5,758 bases of DNA, taken from the NCBI GenBank assembly GCA_010032085.1, contig RGYL01000057.1, positions 1 to 5,758 of the forward strand. Reading direction: 5' to 3'. Positions 1 to 5,408 of this stretch are shown piece after piece (within the stretch, counting starts at the first letter, position 1; each line of letters opens with the position of its first letter). The stretch is from Actinomycetota bacterium (GTDB taxonomy: Bacteria; Actinomycetota; Actinomycetes; Nanopelagicales; Nanopelagicaceae). The notes below the pieces were generated by a model. That model did not search any database and had not been told where the DNA came from. It saw only the letters and a list, made by a program, of their open reading frames with translations. The position numbers were made by a program, and so were the translations under genes.

Positions 1-576
1 TTCAATAGAAACAATCGGGATATCAAATTTGTCGGCAAATTCAAGTAGCGCTGCGCCGCGCATCATGGAGCCATCTTCATTCACGATCTCGCTGATGACG
101 CCGACTGGGGTCTCACCCACGCGCTGACACATTTCAATTACTGCTTCGGTGTGACCCCGTCTTGCTGCCAAGCCACCCGCTACAGCTATTAAGGGAAAAA
201 TATGACCCGGACGAATGAAATCTTCTGCTGTTGAATTCGCATCAGCGAGGGCTCGAATCGTGTTAGCCCGCTCCGCCGCGCTAATTCCAGTAGTAATTCC
301 ATGCTTAACATCAACGGTGACTGTAAAGGCGGTTCGCTTCGTATCCTGATTTTGCTTGACCATTAGCGGTAGATGAAGTTGGCGAGAGCGCTCCTCAGTC
401 ATCGCCACACAGATAACACCTGAGGTGTAACGAATCATGAATCCAATCTTTTCTGTTGTTGCAGAACTAGCCAACAAGAATAGGTCTCCTTCATTCTCCC
501 GGTCGGAGTCATCAGTAACAATTACAAAGCCACCCTCTTTGAAGTTCTTTAGCGCCCGCTGCAAGTCAATTTCCAT
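1..576 (-). CDS. ribB: 3,4-dihydroxy-2-butanone 4-phosphate synthase (RibB domain), probably N-terminal part of bifunctional RibBA; cut by window edge
   Basis: The enzyme converts ribulose 5-phosphate into 3,4-dihydroxy-2-butanone 4-phosphate plus formate, giving the four-carbon unit for lumazine formation in the cytoplasm. I translated 192 codons from the ATG at 576 with no stop before the window edge. Family motifs are all present: the acidic substrate/metal loop DDSDRENEGD (residues 22-31), IRYTSGVIC (48-56), FTVTVD (84-89), TTGISAAER (95-103), RPGHIFPL (122-129) and RRGHTEA (139-145). Alignment from memory with E. coli RibB is continuous to the edge, which falls just before the end of this domain. 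The start is supported by GAGGTG six bases upstream and overlaps the end of ribE by 11 bases. In riboswitch-led operons of this order the gene is usually ribBA, with a GTP cyclohydrolase II domain following. That part is not visible, so fusion versus stand-alone RibB is undecided. Confidence 0.95.
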   Translation of the reverse strand, partial: MEIDLQRALKNFKEGGFVIVTDDSDRENEGDLFLLASSATTEKIGFMIRYTSGVICVAMTEERSRQLHLPLMVKQNQDTKRTAFTVTVDVKHGITTGISAAERANTIRALADANSTAEDFIRPGHIFPLIAVAGGLAARRGHTEAVIEMCQRVGETPVGVISEIVNEDGSMMRGAALLEFADKFDIPIVSIE

Positions 577-1168
577 AGTTCTCACCTCGCTGCAACAATC
601 GTTCAACATACTTCGCTATGACATCAACTTCGATATTGACTTTGTCCCCCGCTGTTTTTCGGGAGAGATTTGTCTTTGCCAGAGTCTCCGGAATTAGCCA
701 GAGTGTGACGATGTTCTCGTCTATCTCACCTACGGTTAGTGAAACACCATCAATACAAATTGAACCTTGATTTACTATGTATTTGGTGAGCGACTTTGGG
801 ACTTCGACTACAAAACGATTCCATTTCTCACCGGGTGAATTCTCTTTAACTTCCGCAACGCCATCAACATGTCCTTGCACGATATGGCCACCGAGACGTG
901 AGTCGGCTCTAGTAGCCAACTCCAGGTTTACGTTATCTCCTACTTCGAGAGAGCCGAGACTAGTCACATTAAGGGTTTGCACCATGACATCAGCTTTAAA
1001 GGAGTTATTACCAATTTCTACTGCAGTGAGGCAGACTCCATTGACGCTAATTGAATCCCCTACGCGCAACTCATTGCGTAAGTTGGTTTGAATATCAATC
1101 ACGGCCGATTCGGCCCCCTTCGAGATCGAGATAACTTCGCCTTTATCGGCAACTAACCCGGTAAACAT
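566..1168 (-). CDS. ribE: Riboflavin synthase, alpha chain
   Basis: It catalyses the last step of riboflavin synthesis, the dismutation of two 6,7-dimethyl-8-ribityllumazine molecules into riboflavin and the pyrimidine precursor. The 200-residue product has the family's usual length and its two tandem lumazine-binding barrels. The first begins at the diagnostic N-terminus MFTGLV and includes NGVCLTA (43-49). The second begins near GGHIVQGHVDG (93-103) and includes DGVSLTV (140-146). The C-terminal VNIEVDVIAKYVERLL helix (177-192), which forms the trimer contact in known structures, is complete. Phe2, Thr3, Cys46, His100, Ser143 and Asp182 match residues known to matter in the E. coli enzyme. 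I chose the ATG at 1168 and not the TTG just before it because family members start at MFTG and the Shine-Dalgarno GAAGGA would abut the TTG. The ATG overlaps the ribD stop by one base (TGATG). One oddity is VMVQTL at 62-67, where ETL is usual. Confidence 0.97.
   Translation of the reverse strand: MFTGLVADKGEVISISKGAESAVIDIQTNLRNELRVGDSISVNGVCLTAVEIGNNSFKADVMVQTLNVTSLGSLEVGDNVNLELATRADSRLGGHIVQGHVDGVAEVKENSPGEKWNRFVVEVPKSLTKYIVNQGSICIDGVSLTVGEIDENIVTLWLIPETLAKTNLSRKTAGDKVNIEVDVIAKYVERLLQRGENYGN
581..588 (-). promoter_or_regulatory. Ribosome binding site of ribB inside the ribE 3' end
   Basis: Read on the minus strand the sequence is GAGGTGAG, followed by AACT and the ribB ATG. It is a good Shine-Dalgarno match at normal spacing. 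It lies within the last codons of ribE, so ribosomes finishing ribE are placed directly on the ribB start, which fits translational coupling. Confidence 0.75.
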
Positions 1169-2202
1169 CAATCCTTCACCGCCAATAAATGCAACCTTAG
1201 GTCGCGCTTCTCATCACCTAGAGCAAGAAAATCGCGTAGCTCTAGATCCATTCGCTCTGAGATATCTCTGATTTCAAGCTCGCCGGTGAAGTCATTACTT
1301 CCCCCAAGGAAAGTGGGCGCTTGATAGAGAAACAACTCATCAAATAACCGCGCATTGAGAAACGCTCCCACAAGCTTTGGGCCAGCTTCAATCAAGATTC
1401 GATTCCAGCCTTGCGCGCGAGCTAACTCCATTAAGTCTGTTAAGTCATTGGTTTCTAAATGAATTGTGGGCGCAGATTCATCAAGTATTTTCGCCCCGCT
1501 TGGAACTGGACGTTTTCCCATGACGATTCGCGTGGGGGCAAATTTCGCTCCAGCTCTTTCAACTCCTCTTACAGTCAAGGCTGGGTCATCGGCGATCACA
1601 GTTCCGATTCCAGTAACAATTGCATCGCATTCACTTCGAAGTCGGGCCACATCGCTCCGAGAAATTTCATTCGTTATCCATTTTGAAGAACCATTTGCAG
1701 CAGCAATCTTCCCATCCAGACTAGTTGCCAATTTAAGGGTTATGTACGGTCTATTTTTAGAGATCTTCTTTAACCAGGCTCGATTTGAGAAGCGCACTTC
1801 TTCTTCCAGCACACCGCTAATCACTTCAATTCCGGCTGCTCTAAGTTTTTCCGCACCACCTTTAGCAATGGGATTTGGATCAGAGACTGCAAAAACAACT
1901 CGCTTAATGCCAGCTGCGATTATTGCCTCAGTGCAAGGTGGAGTTTTTCCCTCATGATTACAAGGCTCAAGAGTGAGAACAAGAGTTGCGCCTTTAGCCT
2001 TTGCGCCGGCTTTATCTAGTGCAACTACTTCAGCATGGCGTAAATCATTTACTCTTTGATGGAATCCTTCGCCGACATTTTTACCGGTTGCGTCAATTAT
2101 GACTGCGCCAACTATTGGATTTGGTGATGTTAAGCCAAGGCCCAATTCTGATAATTGCAGGGCGCGTCTCATCGCTACAGAATCATCGATCAGGATCGCC
2201 AC
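1168..2202 (-). CDS. ribD: Bifunctional diaminohydroxyphosphoribosylaminopyrimidine deaminase / 5-amino-6-(5-phosphoribosylamino)uracil reductase
   Basis: RibD carries out two successive cytoplasmic steps of riboflavin synthesis: deamination of the pyrimidine ring from the GTP cyclohydrolase II product, then NADPH-dependent reduction of the ribosyl side chain. The N-terminal cytidine-deaminase-like domain (about 10-145) shows TSPNPIVGAVI (25-35), the catalytic HAE (56-58) and the zinc site PCNHEGKTPPC (80-90), with His56, Cys81 and Cys90 as expected ligands. The C-terminal reductase domain (about 150-344) shows RPYITLKLATSLDGKIA (151-167), KWIT (174-177), DAIVTGIGTVIADDPALTVR (193-212) and IEAGPKLVGAFL (271-282). 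The length of 344 is slightly below the roughly 360 typical of the family, with both domains complete. The start is uncertain. The GTG at 2202 is the only standard upstream codon before an in-frame stop, but it touches its Shine-Dalgarno GGGGG. The ATG at 2172 would remove ten residues and has no Shine-Dalgarno. It is the first gene after the FMN riboswitch. Confidence 0.96.
   Translation of the reverse strand: MAILIDDSVAMRRALQLSELGLGLTSPNPIVGAVIIDATGKNVGEGFHQRVNDLRHAEVVALDKAGAKAKGATLVLTLEPCNHEGKTPPCTEAIIAAGIKRVVFAVSDPNPIAKGGAEKLRAAGIEVISGVLEEEVRFSNRAWLKKISKNRPYITLKLATSLDGKIAAANGSSKWITNEISRSDVARLRSECDAIVTGIGTVIADDPALTVRGVERAGAKFAPTRIVMGKRPVPSGAKILDESAPTIHLETNDLTDLMELARAQGWNRILIEAGPKLVGAFLNARLFDELFLYQAPTFLGGSNDFTGELEIRDISERMDLELRDFLALGDEKRDLRLHLLAVKD
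1172..1177 (-). promoter_or_regulatory. Ribosome binding site deciding the ribE start
   Basis: GAAGGA on the minus strand, followed by TTG and then the ATG at 1168. It leaves no spacer for the upstream TTG codon, so it favours the ATG that gives the canonical MFTG N-terminus. It lies in the last codons of ribD. Confidence 0.65.
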
Positions 2203-2224
2203 CCCCTAAATAGATTCCGGGGTG
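2200..2224 (-). promoter_or_regulatory. Candidate hairpin covering the ribD Shine-Dalgarno and GTG start
   Basis: On the minus strand CACCCC (2224-2219) is exactly complementary to GGGGTG (2205-2200), with a 13-base loop. The 3' arm contains most of the purine-rich Shine-Dalgarno (AGGGGG, 2207-2202) and the GTG start codon itself. Such a sequestering stem is a common translational expression platform of riboswitches. Pairing is seen in the sequence; its use as a switch is inference. Confidence 0.5.
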
Positions 2225-2227
2225 CGC

Positions 2228-2254
2228 AAAAGAGTACGCGCAAGGATGCGCGTA
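2228..2254 (-). terminator. Candidate riboswitch-controlled intrinsic terminator in the ribD leader
   Basis: Just downstream of the aptamer, TACGCGC (2254-2248) pairs perfectly with GCGCGTA (2241-2235) across a six-base loop. It is followed by CTCTTTT (2234-2228). A seven-pair GC-rich stem with a short T-rich tail resembles an intrinsic terminator. The T tract is interrupted by a C and is short, so this may instead be a structural or anti-sequestering element. No competing antiterminator is obvious by eye. Confidence 0.45.
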
Positions 2255-2255
2255 T

Positions 2256-2379
2256 TTGTTTCCTCTCATCCGGACTTTAACCGTCGGTCTTGGAATTTCA
2301 CCAAGTCCACCGATAGCTGGGTGCTAGCGGGTCGCAGACTATGACTGCCGGTTCGGAATTACACCGACCCCGGAAACAA
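2256..2379 (-). promoter_or_regulatory. FMN riboswitch (RFN element) aptamer
   Basis: The minus strand carries a complete RFN element. Closing helix P1 is TTGTTTCC (2379-2372) with GGAAACAA (2263-2256), an eight-pair perfect match. The conserved segments follow in order: GGTCGGTGTAATTCCGAACC, GGCAGTCATAGTCTGCGA, a variable stem with arms CCGCTAGC and GCTATCGG, then TTGGTGAAATTCCAA, ACCGACGGTTAAAGTCCGG and ATGAGAGG. These match the known consensus (GTGAAATTCC, CCGAC-GT-AAAGTCCGGATG) closely. It lies 53 bases before ribD, so it should bind FMN and reduce expression of ribD-ribE-ribB when flavin is plentiful. No core element appears damaged. Confidence 0.97.
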
Positions 2380-2386
2380 CAGCGCG

Positions 2387-2392
2387 ATTCTA
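2387..2392 (-). promoter_or_regulatory. Candidate -10 box of the riboflavin operon promoter
   Basis: TAGAAT on the minus strand matches the sigma-70/SigA -10 consensus at five of six positions. It ends seven bases before position 2379, the first base of riboswitch helix P1, so transcription would start almost exactly at the aptamer. No convincing -35 TTGACA-like box is found 16-18 bases upstream, where the sequence is AAGCCC-like and overlaps the DUF885 stop codon. Many actinobacterial promoters have weak -35 elements. Confidence 0.5.
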
Positions 2393-2414
2393 GCCCAGCG
2401 CTATTGATAGGGCT

Positions 2415-4058
2415 TTATTGCCCGTTCCAAGCGGCCATTTCAGCCTTAAATGGATCAAGTCCCATGGGCCCCAGGTTTAAAACATAGGAGTGGAATTTCT
2501 TTAACTCAAATTTTGACCCAAGTCGGCGCTTCGCATCTTCACGCGATTCCATCATGAAGCGCTCTCCCACTTTGTAAGAGATTGCTTGGCCTGGCCAACC
2601 GAGATATCGATCAACTTCACTTCTGGCTGAAATTTCATCTAGAAGTGCTCGCTCATGAAGAATCTTAAATGCGGATTCCGCATTCCATACTTCTCCGTTG
2701 AAATCTTTATAACCACAATGCATTCCAATATCTACAACAACGCGTGCAGCACGTAGGCCCTGAGCGGATAGATATCCCATTTCAAAACCAGGATCTTCAA
2801 ATGCTCCAAGTTCATCCATTAAACGTTCTGCGTAGAGCGCCCAACCTTCTCCATAGCCTGAGACCCAGACGCGATTGCGTTGGAAACGTGTTAACCGTTC
2901 GGTATTTATCTTTGTTGTGGCAACTTGGAGGTGATGGCCAGGAACTGCTTCGTGGTACCAAGTTGAAACGATATGCCACCAACCAAAAGTTTTACGTCCC
3001 ATAGTTGGATACCAAGTTGTTCCTGGACGAGAAAGGTCCTCACTTGGGCCCATGTAATAGGCGGCAGATGCGCTCCCTTCTGGAGCAAGACGTGCTTCGC
3101 AATTCTTGATTCGTGGATCTATATCAAACTCTTTACCATCAAGGCGTTCTACCGCCTTTGCAATGAATTCCGATAATTTACGGAGCAATTCTGCTTCACC
3201 TTCAACGGTGTAACGAGGATCTTTCTCAAGACGGTCGGCTACTTCGCGAAGCGATGAGGCATCTGGATATAGACGATCGGCGGCGCGCTTCATTCGCGCA
3301 TTTATCTCTTCAAGCTGCGCGATTCCCCACTCATATGTATCCCTTAAATTTAAGTCAGCGCCGGTGAAATGGCGTGCCCAAATCTTGTACCGCTCTTCAC
3401 CAACTCCATCCTTTGGATCTGCCTTTGCAAGATAGGAGTCACGTAACCAATGAGCTGTCTCTAGACAGGCGGATTCGGCCTGTTTTGCGGCATCCATGAG
3501 TGAGCTGTTCTCACCTGATGGATCAAATTTCTTTGCGACGCTTTGGAATGCGCCTTTGGAAAATGTTTCAAGTTGGCCGATGGTGGCATTTACTTGGCGA
3601 GTTGAGTTGACTCGTCCCTTACCGGCGACGAATTCAAGGGTTGAGCACCAGCCTTTAAGCGCATCGCTAACTGCATTTAAACGTTTAGCAACATTTGCTT
3701 GTGAATCCGGAGCATCTTTCTTCATCATCTCAAAGACTTGGCGGATTGACTTAGCAGGTGAAGAAATCAAATTAAAAAGTGCACTTGATTCATAACTCTC
3801 ACTCAATTTCAATTCTGATGAGAGTCGCTCAATTGCTACGGCTCCTGCTACTCGATCAAATTCGTTTTCGGGGTTAGCTCCCTTGATTCCAGCGAGAGTT
3901 TTACGTGTTAACTCTTCTCTTGCGTTTTGCCCTGCCATAGAGAAATCATCGAGTTTGTCATCCGACCCCGGTACACCTAAAAGAGTTGCTCCGATTGGGG
4001 TTAATTTGATTCCCTCTTCCATGAAGTCATCAAGAATCGCAGATATTTTTGTTGCCAT
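2415..4058 (-). CDS. DUF885 family protein, putative zinc metallopeptidase
   Basis: The 547-residue product belongs to the DUF885 family (COG4805-like), proteins with a gluzincin-like zinc site whose substrates are mostly unknown. The hallmark YHEAVPGHHLQ (368-378) gives the HExxxGHH zinc motif with His369, Glu370 (general base) and His375. GYGEGWALYAE (401-411) supplies the likely third ligand or supporting acid. Further family blocks are AYYMGP (333-338), GTTWYPTM (346-353), a GLRAARVVVDIGMH segment (434-447) and RYLGWPGQAISYKVGE (484-499). The long N-terminal half is mainly helical by composition. No signal peptide or membrane segment is seen, so it should be cytoplasmic. It starts two bases after the argG stop with a strong Shine-Dalgarno in the argG end. 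Peptide cleavage is the likely activity but the substrate cannot be read from sequence. No strong terminator follows it, so transcripts may run into the rib leader. Confidence 0.9.
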   Translation of the reverse strand: MATKISAILDDFMEEGIKLTPIGATLLGVPGSDDKLDDFSMAGQNAREELTRKTLAGIKGANPENEFDRVAGAVAIERLSSELKLSESYESSALFNLISSPAKSIRQVFEMMKKDAPDSQANVAKRLNAVSDALKGWCSTLEFVAGKGRVNSTRQVNATIGQLETFSKGAFQSVAKKFDPSGENSSLMDAAKQAESACLETAHWLRDSYLAKADPKDGVGEERYKIWARHFTGADLNLRDTYEWGIAQLEEINARMKRAADRLYPDASSLREVADRLEKDPRYTVEGEAELLRKLSEFIAKAVERLDGKEFDIDPRIKNCEARLAPEGSASAAYYMGPSEDLSRPGTTWYPTMGRKTFGWWHIVSTWYHEAVPGHHLQVATTKINTERLTRFQRNRVWVSGYGEGWALYAERLMDELGAFEDPGFEMGYLSAQGLRAARVVVDIGMHCGYKDFNGEVWNAESAFKILHERALLDEISARSEVDRYLGWPGQAISYKVGERFMMESREDAKRRLGSKFELKKFHSYVLNLGPMGLDPFKAEMAAWNGQ

Positions 4059-4060
4059 TT

Positions 4061-5392
4061 CTACCCCTCTGTTGGATCGGCTAGTTCGAACTTTCCTTTT
4101 CCGATTTGGCCTTGCTTACGATAACTCTCTAATTTTGCTCGAGTATCTGCGATATCAAGGTTTCTCATAGTTAATTGGCCGATGCGATCTTCTGGGCCGA
4201 AGGCGGCACCTTCGGTTCGCTCCATTGAAAGTTTTTCTGGGTGATAGGAGAAGTTATCGCCTTGGGTATCAATGATTGAGTAATCATCTCCGCGCCGCAG
4301 TCGAATAGTGACAGTTCCCGAAATGGTAGATGCGACCCAGCGAGTCAAAGACTCCCGCAACATCAATGATTGTGGGTCAAACCAACGACCCTCATAAAGC
4401 AACCTGCCTAACTTTCTACCTTCTGAGGAGTAATTCGCGATTGTGTCTTCATTATGAATTGCGGTTAATAGTCGTTCGTAGGCGATGAATAGCAGCGCCA
4501 TTCCGGGGGCCTCGTAAATTCCGCGGCTTTTCGCCTCAATTATGCGATTCTCAATCTGGTCTGACATACCTAGGCCATGCCTTCCGGCAATCTCATTTGC
4601 CGAGCGCATAAGTGAGACTGAATCTTTAAAGTCTTGGCCGTTTATAGATACTGGACGCCCAGATGCAAATTGAATTCTTACATCTTCACTCTTGATAGCG
4701 ACTTTCTCATCCCAGAATCGAACTCCCATAATTGGTTCTACTAGCTCAATTGAGCTATTCAAGTTTTCAAGTTCTTTAGCTTCATGTGTTGCACCGAGAA
4801 TATTTGCGTCGGTTGAGTAAGCCTTCTCTTTGCTATCTCGGTAAGGAAGTTTGTGGGAACTTAGCCACTCAGACATCTCTTTACGGCCACCAAGTTCGGC
4901 GACAAATGCACTATCTAACCAAGGCTTGTAAATCTTCAAAGTTGGATTTGCAAGCAATCCATAACGATAAAAACGTTCTATATCGTTACCTTTGTAAGTC
5001 GAACCATCTCCCCAAATTGAAACTTTGTCAGCCAACATTGCGCGGACTAGCAAGGTCCCGGTAACAGCTCTTCCAAGCGGAGTGGTGTTGAAATAAATTC
5101 TCCCCGCCGTGCGAATATGAAAAGCTCCGCAAGCAAGAGCTGCGAGGCCTTCTTCAACAAGGGTTTCTTTGCAATCAACGAGACGGGCAATTTCAGCACC
5201 ATATTGTTTCGCGCGGTCCGGAACGCTTGCAATATCGCTCTCGTCATATTGGCCAAGATCTGCGGTGTAAGCACATGGGATTGCGCCTTTTTCACGCATC
5301 CAGGCAACTGCCACAGAAGTGTCGAGGCCGCCGGAGAATGCAATTCCAACTCGCTGACCGATTGGGAGTGAGGAGAGAACTGTGCTTGACAT
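4061..5392 (-). CDS. argG: Argininosuccinate synthase, long-form (type 2, E. coli-like)
   Basis: ArgG joins citrulline and aspartate with ATP hydrolysis to AMP and pyrophosphate, giving argininosuccinate in the next-to-last step of arginine synthesis. The 443-residue product matches E. coli ArgG (about 447) nearly end to end from memory. IGQRVGIAFSGGLDTS (11-26) contains the ATP pyrophosphatase P-loop SGGLDTS. Other shared blocks are YFNTTPLGRAVTGTLLV (100-116), IWGDGSTYKGNDIERFYRYGLL (126-147), IYKPWLD (154-160), KAYSTDANILGATHEAK (190-206), RHGLGMSDQIENRIIEAKSRGIYEAPGMALL (271-301) and DRIGQLTMRNLDIADTR (402-418). This is the longer type 2 group, not the roughly 400-residue form most common in Actinobacteria. 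The ATG at 5392 gives the same N-terminal length as E. coli. Only a weak GTTAGG lies upstream. No argH or other arginine gene is adjacent, and no ARG box is seen in the short upstream gap. Confidence 0.97.
   Translation of the reverse strand: MSSTVLSSLPIGQRVGIAFSGGLDTSVAVAWMREKGAIPCAYTADLGQYDESDIASVPDRAKQYGAEIARLVDCKETLVEEGLAALACGAFHIRTAGRIYFNTTPLGRAVTGTLLVRAMLADKVSIWGDGSTYKGNDIERFYRYGLLANPTLKIYKPWLDSAFVAELGGRKEMSEWLSSHKLPYRDSKEKAYSTDANILGATHEAKELENLNSSIELVEPIMGVRFWDEKVAIKSEDVRIQFASGRPVSINGQDFKDSVSLMRSANEIAGRHGLGMSDQIENRIIEAKSRGIYEAPGMALLFIAYERLLTAIHNEDTIANYSSEGRKLGRLLYEGRWFDPQSLMLRESLTRWVASTISGTVTIRLRRGDDYSIIDTQGDNFSYHPEKLSMERTEGAAFGPEDRIGQLTMRNLDIADTRAKLESYRKQGQIGKGKFELADPTEG
4064..4070 (-). 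promoter_or_regulatory. Ribosome binding site of the DUF885 gene inside the argG 3' end
   Basis: AGAGGGG on the minus strand, five bases before the ATG at 4058. It occupies the last two to three sense codons of argG. The arrangement fixes the DUF885 start and suggests reinitiation by ribosomes that have just finished argG. Confidence 0.75.
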
Positions 5393-5400
5393 AGAGGTAA

Positions 5401-5406
5401 AGCCTA
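5401..5406 (-). promoter_or_regulatory. Candidate -10 box for a leaderless argG transcript
   Basis: TAGGCT on the minus strand fits the actinobacterial -10 pattern TANNNT. Its last base is eight bases before the argG ATG, which would put the transcription start at or next to the A of the ATG. The gap between has no good Shine-Dalgarno (TTACCTCT). The motif is short and could occur by chance; the overlapping GTTAGG might instead act as a weak ribosome binding site. Confidence 0.3.
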
Positions 5407-5408
5407 AC

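Noticed and set aside
437..1091. Plus-strand open frames at 437-697 and 777-1091
   Set aside because: They lie opposite ribB and ribE, have low-complexity Ser/Thr/Pro-rich translations and no family resemblance.
1169..1171. TTG as the ribE start
   Set aside because: It would add one residue before the canonical MFTG start and leaves no spacing from the GAAGGA Shine-Dalgarno.
1466..1957. 163-codon open frame on the plus strand opposite ribD
   Set aside because: It is fully antisense to a ribD frame with complete catalytic motifs, has no recognisable domain, and is explained by codon bias of the opposite strand.
2410..2423. Inverted repeat GGGC-TTTATT-GCCC at the DUF885 stop codon as a terminator
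   Set aside because: Only four base pairs, no following U tract on the minus strand, and it overlaps the stop codon; too weak to call.
2906..3795. Short open frames on both strands inside the DUF885 gene
   Set aside because: They are shadows of an intact, motif-confirmed 547-codon gene; none has a good ribosome binding site or recognisable motif.
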